Both the position numbers and the translations under genes were made by a program. Below are positions 1 to 6,357 of a stretch of DNA of 6,381 nucleotides, piece after piece. Numbering within the stretch: the first letter of the stretch is position 1; each line of letters opens with the position of its first letter. The DNA comes from JARROD01 sp037384225. Its GTDB lineage: Bacteria > Pseudomonadota > Gammaproteobacteria > Pseudomonadales > Cellvibrionaceae. The stretch is from the NCBI GenBank assembly GCA_037384225.1, contig JARROD010000316.1, positions 1-6,381 of the forward strand, in the 5' to 3' direction. Below the pieces are notes generated by a model, which ran no database searches, was not told the origin of the DNA, and worked only from the letters and a program-made list of their open reading frames with translations.

Positions 1-228
1 ACATTATTGATCATCGATAGCGAAGAATCCGTAAAACGCTATCTAACCCGCACTGACGGCACAATTATTGGCGCAGACGCGTACGAAAAATACGAAGCGC
101 TGCGTGATTCAATGCAAATGCAAGCCGCAGAAAATGTGACGGCCGAACAGTTGCAAGCATTTAGAGAGCAAATGAAAGAACAACAACGCCAGATGGCTTA
201 TCGAATTGCCGAAGCGGTCGTCGAATAA
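1..228 (+). CDS. 3' end of an unrecognised protein-coding gene (partial)
   Basis: The reading frame is open from the first base (Thr-Leu-Leu-Ile-Ile-Asp...) to a TAA at 226-228, so this is most likely the C-terminal 75 residues of a longer gene starting outside the window. A TTG at 7-9 could serve as a start, but no ribosome binding site can be judged with only six bases upstream. The visible part is hydrophilic and probably helical. It has a Tyr/Asp-rich stretch (YLTRTDGTIIGADAYEKYEA) and then a Gln/Glu/Met-rich segment (LQAFREQMKEQQRQMAYRIA) that could form an amphipathic helix or short coiled coil. There is no membrane segment and no motif I recognise. The opposite-strand frame over 109-357 looks like a shadow. 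Function is unknown. That it is coding rests on the continuous open frame and the protein-like composition. Confidence 0.6.
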   Translation, partial: TLLIIDSEESVKRYLTRTDGTIIGADAYEKYEALRDSMQMQAAENVTAEQLQAFREQMKEQQRQMAYRIAEAVVE

Positions 229-314
229 TAGAAGATTACTATGGTGTTTCCATCGATTCCCATCGCCATCTGGTTTACAAAACAAATTAACAATTTTCAT
301 TTCATTGCCAACAT

Positions 315-522
315 TATACCCAAAGCGTTTGAGATTTAGGTGTGCAGAGTGCGTCAATTTTTGTTCCCCCTTCTTTTAATAGCAGGGGACGCGACGACGC
401 TGCATGGCAGGCCCCATGTGAGGGCGCTAGCGCCGCGAATGCCTGGAGCGGCTGGACGGAGCAACGCGGCCAGGGACAAAAAGGAGCGTGCTCTGTGCAC
501 CTAAAACTCAAACGCGTGTATA
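315..522. repeat. GC-rich interspersed repeat, copy 1, with imperfect terminal inverted repeats (MITE-like)
   Basis: The segment is about 208 bp and bounded by inverted repeats. The left arm (315-353) begins TATACCCAAAGCGTTTGAGA. Its reverse complement matches the right arm (487-522) at 24 of the first 29 inner positions, with a 3-base gap nearer the outer end. Both arms end in TATA. Because TATA is its own complement, it could be either part of the arm or a TA/TATA target duplication. The centre is GC-rich and structured, including the perfect palindrome GGCGCTAGCGCC at 423-434. The right half (421-522) aligns with 6018-6122 at about 85% identity in the same orientation. There is no transposase and no credible ORF inside. 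Small size, inverted ends and a second copy suggest a non-autonomous mobile element, and mobility itself is inferred. Confidence 0.75.
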
Positions 523-587
523 AAGTTGCCAACCTGCAGAACTGTGTCAACGTGCCTATTAAAGACATACAGATATAAGCGATTTGA

Positions 588-651
588 GTCACTTCTCAAT
601 AACCCGTGGCAGACACAGTGCCAGGCAGGTTCCCGGTTATTGAGAAGTGAC
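588..651. repeat. Large inverted repeat / hairpin (17-bp perfect stem, 30-base loop)
   Basis: GTCACTTCTCAATAACC at 588-604 is exactly complementary to 635-651. The 30-base loop holds a nested hairpin, TGGCA (607-611) with TGCCA (619-623). No T-run follows on either strand, so it is not a standard intrinsic terminator. It lies between the GC-rich repeat copy 1 and the promoter region of the MaoC-like gene. It could be a palindromic repeat, a remnant of an insertion element, or a structured 5' regulatory element. The sequence does not decide between these. Confidence 0.65.
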
Positions 652-687
652 AGGCGCCGTTTAGGGGGAAATGCGGATCCCCGATAG

Positions 688-716
688 TTGGACAACGCTG
701 ACTGGCGTGGTATTCT
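688..716 (+). promoter_or_regulatory. Candidate sigma70-type promoter of the MaoC-like gene
   Basis: A -10-like TATTCT at 711-716 (4 of 6 to TATAAT, with the key TA and final T) lies 16 bases after TGGACA at 689-694 (5 of 6 to TTGACA). Read one base earlier, TTGGAC at 688-693 gives a 17-base spacer. Transcription would begin near 723, leaving a leader of about 28 bases before the ATG at 751. The call rests on motif likeness and position only. Confidence 0.35.
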
Positions 717-750
717 TGAGGCCAAGCCCGTTATTTAGGAAATTAAAGAC

Positions 751-1482
751 ATGAGGCTAGTCGATATACTGAAGGAAAAGCGCCCGCGGTTCCAGATAGG
801 GAACAGCGACTTTATCAAGCGTATAGAGCCTCAGGTGCGCGAATTCACGGCGTCGCTTAATCAAACAGTTGCCAACTCCATTGCCAATTCACGACTTGCC
901 AAGCTGATGTCAACCACCTCTGAAGACAAGCCGTCGGCGATTCCAGCCAATGGGCTAGCGGCTCCCAGTATACGGCTGGTGACTCCTAGTAATACGCGGC
1001 AGATGGTCCTCAATTCCAAGCTGAAGGCTCTACAACAGAAGCTTTCCCTGCAACTGGGATGTGAAATCCATGTGGGTGACTGGTTTCATTTGAACCAGCA
1101 GTGTATCGACGACTTTTCCCGGGTAACTGGTGACAAACAGTGGATACACGTGGACGTTGAAAGAGCGCGGCAGGAATCCCCCTTTCATTCGACGGTTGCC
1201 CACGGTTTTTTGATCCTTTCTTTACTTCCCCGCCTGTGTGAGCTTGAAGACTACGCAACCTTACACTATCCGGAGGCGCGGCTGGTGGTTAATTACGGCG
1301 CAAACAATATACAGTTTCTGGCGCCGGTAAAACCAGGGAGCAGCATTCGCGCCCGAACCCGGTTGATCGACGTTACTGTCAATAAACGCAGCCTCGATAT
1401 CGTTCAGGAAGTCGTGGTTGAAATCAAAAACAGCACGCGACAGGCGTGTTTTGCTGAACTGATTATTCGCCTCTACATCTGA
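751..1482 (+). CDS. MaoC/NodN-family hot-dog dehydratase (enoyl-CoA hydratase-like)
   Basis: The product is 243 aa. The C-terminal part, from about residue 95, is a MaoC-like hot-dog domain. It has FSRVTGDKQWIHVDVERARQ (residues 122-141), the hydratase-2 type signature with the expected catalytic pair Asp128 and His133. This is followed by the conserved VAHGFLILSLLP segment (149-160) and the NYGANNIQFLAPVKPGS strand (181-197). Family members hydrate or dehydrate acyl-CoA thioesters such as (R)-3-hydroxyacyl-CoA in the cytoplasm, but the actual substrate here is unknown. Single-domain NodN/MaoC proteins are usually around 150 aa. The first 95 or so residues have no recognised domain, include a Ser/Pro/Asn-rich stretch (about 52-85), and are probably a linker or targeting/partner region. 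The ATG at 751 is preceded by AGGA at 737-740. The gene appears monocistronic and is convergent with the efflux operon, 39 bp away. Confidence 0.88.
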   Translation: MRLVDILKEKRPRFQIGNSDFIKRIEPQVREFTASLNQTVANSIANSRLAKLMSTTSEDKPSAIPANGLAAPSIRLVTPSNTRQMVLNSKLKALQQKLSLQLGCEIHVGDWFHLNQQCIDDFSRVTGDKQWIHVDVERARQESPFHSTVAHGFLILSLLPRLCELEDYATLHYPEARLVVNYGANNIQFLAPVKPGSSIRARTRLIDVTVNKRSLDIVQEVVVEIKNSTRQACFAELIIRLYI

Positions 1483-1490
1483 AACCAAAT

Positions 1491-1510
1491 ACTTTGGATA
1501 TATACCCAAC
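1491..1510. repeat. Near-perfect palindrome in the convergent gap, similar to the GC-rich repeat ends
   Basis: TTGGATATATACCCAA (1494-1509) is a palindrome with a single mismatched pair (A1498/C1505). The reverse complement of 1491-1510 matches 16 of 20 bases at 6113-6132, the right outer edge of repeat copy 2. Its right half, TATACCCAA, is identical to the left end of copy 1 (315-323). No T-tract follows, so it is a poor terminator despite lying between two convergent genes. Confidence 0.45.
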
Positions 1511-1521
1511 ACTATCGGTTA

Positions 1522-4236
1522 CTATCGGCGTGCACCGGTGTCGCACTCAAATCGGGGGCGGTATTTCACCCGGTAAAAAATGACATAGAAAACCGGCACT
1601 GCCAGCAGGGTGAGCACGGTAGCAAACCCCAGGCCAAAGGATATGACAATGGCCATGCTGTTAAAAAAACCATCAAACAGCAGCGGTATCATACCGAGTA
1701 TAGTGGTTATGGCGGCCATGCAAACGGGACGCACCCGGCTCACCGCCGAACTGAATACCGCCTGATACGTTTCCACACCCCGCTCGAGTTCGACATTTAT
1801 CTGATCCGCCAGCACTATGCCGTTTTTAACAATCATGCCTGACAGACTGAGAAAACCCAGTAACGCCATAAAACCGAAGGCGCCATTCATAATCAGCAAC
1901 CCAAAGGACACACCGATCAATGCCAGCGGCACACAAAGCCAGATAACGAGGGGGGTCAGCACCGAGTTAAACAGCAGTACGGTGATGATAAACATAAACA
2001 AATACCCCATCGGCAACGCCTTGAAGATATTCTTCTGAGCGTCTGTGCTGCTCTCGTATTCACCACCCCACGCCAGAGCGTACCCCTGCGGCAGCATAAT
2101 GGCTTCCACCCGAGGACGAATGCGGGAAAACACGGTCATCGCGGTTTCGTCGCCTAAAATATTCGGGTCGGCCATTGCCGTAACCGTGCGCTTGCGGTTG
2201 CGGCGTTCGATGACAGGGTCCTCCCAGACCATATCAAAACCGGAAACCAGGTTCGAAAGCGGCACGTAATTGCTGGTGGCAGGACTGTAAATCTGCAGGT
2301 CGTGGATCTGATCGATAGAGCGGCGTTCCTCGGCTGGCGCCTTTTGCACAATCGGCAATAAGTCCGCGCCGGAGCGATATAGCCCTATCTGCCTGCCCGT
2401 GAAATTAGTCAGTAACACCTGGTCTAAATCCTTTTTACTGATACCCAGACGTCGTGCCTGGGCATCGTTAAAGGTCGGTCGCAGGACTTTTACCCGCTGC
2501 CGCCAGTCGTCGCGTATATTTTCCAGTCCGCCATCGGCCCGGTAAATGGCTTTTATCCGGCTACTGATATGACGCAGCACCTGTGGGTCCGGGCCGGTGA
2601 TACGAGCCTCGATTTTAGCCCCGCTCGAAGGGCCGAGTTGAAGCCGGCGCAACTCGAATTCCAGTTCGGGATATTGATCGCTCAAAGTGCCATGCAGGTC
2701 GGCTATCAGCGCCGGGATCACCTCCGCCTCGCGGGTGCGGATAATAAACTGGGCATAACTGGTATCGGGCATTTTAACGTCGTAGGTCAACAGAAAACGC
2801 GGTGCGCCTTGCCCGGTGGTGGAGGTCACAGACGCGATACGCTTATCCTCGGATAGCTGCCGCTCAATGCCTTGCACCGCCTTATAGGTGGTATTGATAT
2901 GAGAACCCTGTGGCAAGCGGATATCCAGAAACAGCATGGGGGTAGTCGATGGTGGGAAAAACGCCTGTTTAACAAACTGGAAAGCCCATGCCCCCAGTAC
3001 CAGCGAGCCTGCCAACAAGGTAACGGTTGTCCAGCGAAAATGCAGCGCTCTGTCCAGCAGCCATTTGTAGCCGCTAAAGATCACCCCCTGATAGGGGTCC
3101 ACCGCTGTGTCACCAGCCTCTGAATGCGTGCTGTCGCGGAAGAAAAGTTCACAGAAAAACGGGGTCAGAGTGACGGCGGTTATCCAGCTCAAAAACAGCG
3201 AGATCAACAATACATAAAACAGTGAACCCACGTATTCGCCGACCGAGTCGGGAGATAACCCTATGGGCGCAAAAGCAGTAATGGCGATCAGGGTCGCACC
3301 CAACAATGGCCATTTGGTCTGCACGACCACGGCGCTGGCTGCCTCCAGTTTCGACATACCCCGTTTCAACCCGATCAACACCCCTTCGGTAATCACAATG
3401 GCATTATCCACCAGCATTCCCAGGGCGATAATCAAACCGCCCAGGGATATTCGCTGCAAATCGATATTGAAGTAATCCATTACGATGAAGGTACCGAGAA
3501 TGGTCAACAGCAGAATCAATCCGATCAATACGCCCGACTTCAAGCCCATAAAAACCAGCAGAACCAGCACCACAATAACGACCGCGGCCATCAAATTGAA
3601 AAGAAAGTCGGCTACCGAGCGCTCGACTTCCCTGGATTGAAAATACACTGGTTCAATTTCAATTCCCACGGGCTGATGATAAGTGAGCTCGGCAATTCGG
3701 GCTTCGAGAGCCTTGCCGACGTCGACCACATTGACACCGGAGGCGAAGGACACCCCCAGTAACAGGGCGCTGTTGCCGTTAAAATCGATCAGGTTGCTCT
3801 GCGGGTCCCGGTACTCCCGCTTGACACTGGCAACATCACTAAGCCGGATCAGCTTTCCGGACGCAGGAACACCCAATACCAGATTTTCCAGCTCGACGAT
3901 ATTGTCGAATTCACCGGTCGGGCTGATGCGGATGTATTCACCCCCTACCTGTACCCGCCCAGCATTGGAAACGGCGTTCTGGCTGCTCAGCAGACTGGCC
4001 AGTTGTCCGGAGGCAACACCGGAGTGCGCCAGTTTAGCCCGGGAGATTTCAATCGTGACCTGCTCAGAGTGGTCTCCGGCTACCGTCACCTTGCTCACTC
4101 CCTCGACCAGCACCAGTTCCCGTTTCAGGTAATCCACATAGTTTTCCAGATCCTTGTAGGGAAAGCCCTCGCCGTGTATGGCGAAAAGCATACCGAATAC
4201 ATCACCGAAGTCATCGATAACGTTTGGCGTTGTCAC
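1522..4236 (-). CDS. RND efflux permease, main part of a split gene (lacks N-terminal segment)
   Basis: This is 904 aa of an AcrB-like (HAE-type) inner-membrane proton/drug antiporter, beginning at VIDDFGDVFGM within the first porter domain. It retains helices TM2-TM6 (about 211-362), the second periplasmic half (about 425-735) and TM7-TM12. The proton-relay positions are visible: Asp277 in LGMLVDNAIV on TM4 (the AcrB Asp407/Asp408 site, here Asp-Asn) and Lys804 in IVKNGIVLADQ on TM10 (AcrB Lys940). The family's usual length is about 1020-1050 aa. This piece plus the 83-aa N-terminal fragment gives 987, leaving about 43-45 residues unaccounted for. Its apparent GTG start (4236-4234) overlaps the TGA of the upstream fragment, and there is no clear ribosome binding site. 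It is therefore most likely the 3' part of a gene disrupted by a frame-shifting deletion, not a real independent gene. The substrate cannot be inferred. Confidence 0.85.
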   Translation of the reverse strand: MTTPNVIDDFGDVFGMLFAIHGEGFPYKDLENYVDYLKRELVLVEGVSKVTVAGDHSEQVTIEISRAKLAHSGVASGQLASLLSSQNAVSNAGRVQVGGEYIRISPTGEFDNIVELENLVLGVPASGKLIRLSDVASVKREYRDPQSNLIDFNGNSALLLGVSFASGVNVVDVGKALEARIAELTYHQPVGIEIEPVYFQSREVERSVADFLFNLMAAVVIVVLVLLVFMGLKSGVLIGLILLLTILGTFIVMDYFNIDLQRISLGGLIIALGMLVDNAIVITEGVLIGLKRGMSKLEAASAVVVQTKWPLLGATLIAITAFAPIGLSPDSVGEYVGSLFYVLLISLFLSWITAVTLTPFFCELFFRDSTHSEAGDTAVDPYQGVIFSGYKWLLDRALHFRWTTVTLLAGSLVLGAWAFQFVKQAFFPPSTTPMLFLDIRLPQGSHINTTYKAVQGIERQLSEDKRIASVTSTTGQGAPRFLLTYDVKMPDTSYAQFIIRTREAEVIPALIADLHGTLSDQYPELEFELRRLQLGPSSGAKIEARITGPDPQVLRHISSRIKAIYRADGGLENIRDDWRQRVKVLRPTFNDAQARRLGISKKDLDQVLLTNFTGRQIGLYRSGADLLPIVQKAPAEERRSIDQIHDLQIYSPATSNYVPLSNLVSGFDMVWEDPVIERRNRKRTVTAMADPNILGDETAMTVFSRIRPRVEAIMLPQGYALAWGGEYESSTDAQKNIFKALPMGYLFMFIITVLLFNSVLTPLVIWLCVPLALIGVSFGLLIMNGAFGFMALLGFLSLSGMIVKNGIVLADQINVELERGVETYQAVFSSAVSRVRPVCMAAITTILGMIPLLFDGFFNSMAIVISFGLGFATVLTLLAVPVFYVIFYRVKYRPRFECDTGARR

Positions 4237-4484
4237 CCGGAGCGAATTTCGTCGACATAAGGCAGATTCTGAATCCCCGACTCGAGCGGATAGGTGACTT
4301 CCTCTTCAACTTGCACTGGCGTAGCGCCCGGGTAATAGGTAAGGATGATCGCATCCTTGATAGTGAACTCCGGATCTTCCAGTTGCCCCAGGTTACTAAA
4401 AGCGATACTACCCCCGATCAACAAAATCAGGGTAATCATCCAGCTGGTTACTTTGCGCTCGATAAAATAGGCGGCTATATTCAC
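4233..4484 (-). pseudogene. N-terminal fragment of the RND efflux permease (5' part of the split gene)
   Basis: The fragment is 83 aa and starts with GTG at 4484-4482, immediately after the adaptor's TAA (4487-4485), so translation is probably coupled. The sequence is a classic RND amino terminus: a cytoplasmic MNIAAYFIERKVTSW, transmembrane helix 1 (about 13-32), then the periplasmic LEDPEFTIKDAIILTYYPGA and the VEEEVTYPLESGIQNLPYVDEIRS region of the first porter subdomain. It ends at TGA (4235-4233) right after the YVDEIRS motif. In intact homologues this motif runs on through a strand and a WDELRRK-type helix to a Leu-Pro-rich loop before VxDDFGDV. That stretch is absent, and the downstream frame resumes at the equivalent of TTPNVIDDFGDV. 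The length needed for frame restoration is 1 mod 3, so a deletion of about 127-133 bp fits. A sequencing or assembly error remains possible. Confidence 0.82.
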
Positions 4485-5600
4485 TTAAATACCCCGCTCT
4501 CTAACCCAGGGTCTAACCGCCATGTCAATGCTCAGGTGGTTGACACCCGCCGCGACTATCTGCTCACCCGGCGCAAGCCCCTCGAGCACTTCTATCTGAT
4601 CACCCCGCAGCTCTCCCACCTGAACCTGACGCAATGCCACCTTGCCGGCTTCAGGGTCGAACACCCAAACGTGGCTCACAGACGCTGTGGCCGGTGTATT
4701 TTCCTCGAGAAACACCGCTTCGACGGGTACCAGCAGCGCCTGCCGATTGTGCTGCAGCACCTCCCTCAGGTCTATTTCAACCGTTGCCGTCATACCGGGC
4801 AATAAAACCACATCGTCCTGCTCTGGACGCTCCAGCGTCAGACTCACGTCGTAAGCCTTGGTGTAACTGTCCGGGGTGGTGGTATGCTCGCGGTAGTGGG
4901 AGTTGTAAATACGACCGGGAATCACATCGATCAAGACCTTGGGCTGATATTGATAATTCACGCGGTAGAGCCGGGCAATCAGATTCTCCGGCACCTGGAA
5001 TTCCACATCGAGCACCTGATTGTTTTGTAGATGCATCAGCGGCTGAGTCGCGTTTACATATTGGTAGTTTTCTGTGCTGACGCTGGAGATCACACCGTCA
5101 TAGGGTGCATAGAGGTGAGTATAGGCGAGCTGGTTTTTAGCCTGCTGCAAGGCGTTGGCGGCCTGATCCAGGGTCGCCTTGGCCTCATCGAACTGGGACT
5201 GGGTAGCTCCGCCCTGGGGTAACATAACTTTGAGGCGCTGAAACTGGGATTTTGCCAGCCGGTGGTTCGCCTCCCGCAGTTCTACCTGCAAGCGGTAATC
5301 GGTAGCATCCAACCGCGCCAACAACTCGCCCTTTTTGACCTGCTGACCGGCCATCACATCGAGCACCGCGAGCTGGCCGCCGACACGAAACGCAAGATCG
5401 GCTTCCTCGCTGGCCTTAAGCACCGCTGGGAACTGCCTTGTATCGCCGGCGATATCCGCTCCCACTGTATGGAGTTTAACGGGCCGGGCGAGCGTTGCCT
5501 GGGCCTGTGTATTATCGTCCCGCGATGTGCAACCGCCACAGAACGCTGTCAACATTACCAATGCGACGAGTGAAATCCACCTACCCGTATCTGAAATCAT
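4485..5600 (-). CDS. RND efflux periplasmic adaptor subunit (membrane fusion protein, HlyD/AcrA type)
   Basis: The 371-aa product is typical in length for the family. It has an N-terminal hydrophobic signal (about 8-22) followed by CGGC. Cys24 may be lipidated, although the residue at -3 is Cys rather than Leu, so the lipobox is non-canonical. After this come a split lipoyl domain (VGGQLAVLDVMAGQQVKKGE, about 73-92, and THLYAPYDGVISSVSTENYQ, 161-180), an alpha-hairpin of helical Gln/Ala/Leu-rich sequence between them (about 103-158), a beta-barrel (about 198-280) and a membrane-proximal domain (about 285-371). Adaptors of this type sit in the periplasm and join the RND permease to an outer-membrane channel. 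The ATG at 5600-5598 has GGAG at 5614-5611, ten bases upstream. The stop is flush with the permease GTG, and the two form one operon. No regulator gene is adjacent, and no clear promoter was identified upstream. Confidence 0.93.
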   Translation of the reverse strand: MISDTGRWISLVALVMLTAFCGGCTSRDDNTQAQATLARPVKLHTVGADIAGDTRQFPAVLKASEEADLAFRVGGQLAVLDVMAGQQVKKGELLARLDATDYRLQVELREANHRLAKSQFQRLKVMLPQGGATQSQFDEAKATLDQAANALQQAKNQLAYTHLYAPYDGVISSVSTENYQYVNATQPLMHLQNNQVLDVEFQVPENLIARLYRVNYQYQPKVLIDVIPGRIYNSHYREHTTTPDSYTKAYDVSLTLERPEQDDVVLLPGMTATVEIDLREVLQHNRQALLVPVEAVFLEENTPATASVSHVWVFDPEAGKVALRQVQVGELRGDQIEVLEGLAPGEQIVAAGVNHLSIDMAVRPWVRERGI

Positions 5601-5953
5601 TGGAAAATATCTCCATATTGAAGGAAGCCAAGCAAGATAGTGTGATTTTATATCTGTTCCAAGGGGATATGAATTTTTAAATAGTATCGGTGATTATTAC
5701 GTGCACGCCTCTTATTATTTTTCAATCAGTCAATAAAAGGCTAAATTTGCTCATCTAATCCTGACTTCTGAAAATCAGTTTAACAAAACCGACATTACCA
5801 GTGCCAGCCATAATAATGACTTATACGCCACTCAAATCTGATAGTCAAAATCAATTTGGCTGCAACATACCGCCACCCTTCAAGCGCTAACCTTCAGATT
5901 CCCCGACACAGAAACCAATACGGATAGCCAAAAAACAATGCGTGCGCAAATCC
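5601..5953. other. AT-rich gene-free region upstream of the efflux operon
   Basis: No frame here has a protein-like product. It should contain the minus-strand promoter and 5' leader of the adaptor gene. GGAG (5614-5611) is the ribosome binding site. TTGACT on the minus strand (5733-5728) resembles a -35 box, but no good -10 lies at 16-18 bases. TATAAA further downstream lacks a matching -35. No strong operator-like palindrome was seen. Confidence 0.4.
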
Positions 5954-6122
5954 GAGGCCTAAACCTCAAATTAGAAAAATGGAGCACGACCCTGAAAATG
6001 CGGCCGGGCCCCACGGTAGGGCGTAAGCGCCGCGAATACGTGGAGCGGCTGGGCGGAGCGACGCGACCAGGGGCAAAAAGGGGCGTGCTCTGGAGGCCTA
6101 AATCTCAAACGCTTTGGGTATA
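5954..6122. repeat. GC-rich interspersed repeat, copy 2 (same orientation as copy 1, divergent left part)
   Basis: Positions 6018-6122 align with 421-522 at about 85% identity, including AGCGCCGCGAAT, TGGAGCGGCTGG and CAAAAAGG. The terminal arm CTCAAACGCTTTGGGTATA is closer to the complement of copy 1's left end than copy 1's own right end is. Similarity continues leftward weakly to about 6002. The left flank differs from copy 1: it carries GAGGCCTAAACCTCAAA (5954-5970), a direct repeat of GAGGCCTAAATCTCAAA at 6093-6109. It also has GGAGCACGACCC (5981-5992), which is inverted relative to 6080-6091 with 10 of 12 matches. The left boundary is therefore uncertain. No credible gene lies inside. 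Confidence 0.7.
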
Positions 6123-6213
6123 TATTCTAAATATATTTAATAGGCCGACATACAGCCTTCATATAAGCTCCAACTGTACAAAATAAAATCACTCTGTCTT
6201 TCAGTTAAATAGT

Positions 6214-6249
6214 TTTTAATAATTTTAATAATTTTAATAATTTTAATAA
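6214..6249. repeat. Tandem repeat, four perfect copies of TTTTAATAA
   Basis: Four identical 9-bp units run head to tail at 6214-6222, 6223-6231, 6232-6240 and 6241-6249. The units contain only A and T. The array is flanked on both sides by a similar sequence: TTTCAGTTAAATAGTTTTTA at 6199-6218 and TTTCAGTTGATAGTGTTTTT at 6261-6280. This suggests local duplication or slippage. It is not part of any gene visible in the window. Confidence 0.9.
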
Positions 6250-6315
6250 GAAGTTGCCTGTTTCAGTTGATAGTGTTTTTAGTTTTTTTAGTTTATAGTG
6301 TGCATGTAGGAAGTA

Positions 6316-6357
6316 AGGGCTGCCGTAGAAATGTGGATTAATTTCTACGGCAGCCCT
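6316..6357. repeat. Perfect 17-bp hairpin, 8-base loop
   Basis: AGGGCTGCCGTAGAAAT (6316-6332) pairs completely with 6341-6357 across the loop GTGGATTA. The stem is stable enough to act on transcription or RNA processing. The expected terminator T-run is missing downstream on both strands: the plus strand continues AAGTGTAAAAAAC and the minus strand TACTTCC. It could belong to the leader or trailer of a gene outside the window, or be a palindromic repeat. Confidence 0.7.

Noticed and set aside
342..578. Small open frames over repeat copy 1 (342-578 plus, 314-592 minus) and over copy 2 (5938-6186 plus)
   Set aside because: They lie on the GC-rich repeats. The shared peptide PKSQTLWV comes from the repeat's terminal arms read in one direction, frames differ between copies, and there is no ribosome binding site.
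501..725. 74-aa minus-strand open frame across the hairpin
   Set aside because: It spans both arms of an inverted repeat and part of the MITE-like element, with no ribosome binding site and no family likeness.
588..736. Possible integron attC site (hairpin plus GCCCGTTAT near 726-734)
   Set aside because: The stem is perfectly paired without the extrahelical bases of attC, the inner and outer core motifs are not in the right places, and no integrase or cassette array is present.
3683..4132. 149-aa plus-strand open frame antisense to the permease
   Set aside because: It is a Ser/Thr/Leu/Arg-rich shadow of the RND porter domain, with no independent signal.
4224..4805. 193-aa plus-strand open frame antisense to the adaptor and permease start
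   Set aside because: It overlaps two clearly recognisable RND-system genes on the other strand, and its translation has no family features.
5705..5733. Minus-strand promoter TTGACT for the efflux operon
   Set aside because: The -35 box is good, but the hexamer at a 17-base spacing is AGGCGT, not a -10 box.
5761..5778. Short imperfect hairpin CTGA...TCAG
   Set aside because: The stem is only a few paired bases with mismatches, within chance expectation in AT-rich sequence.
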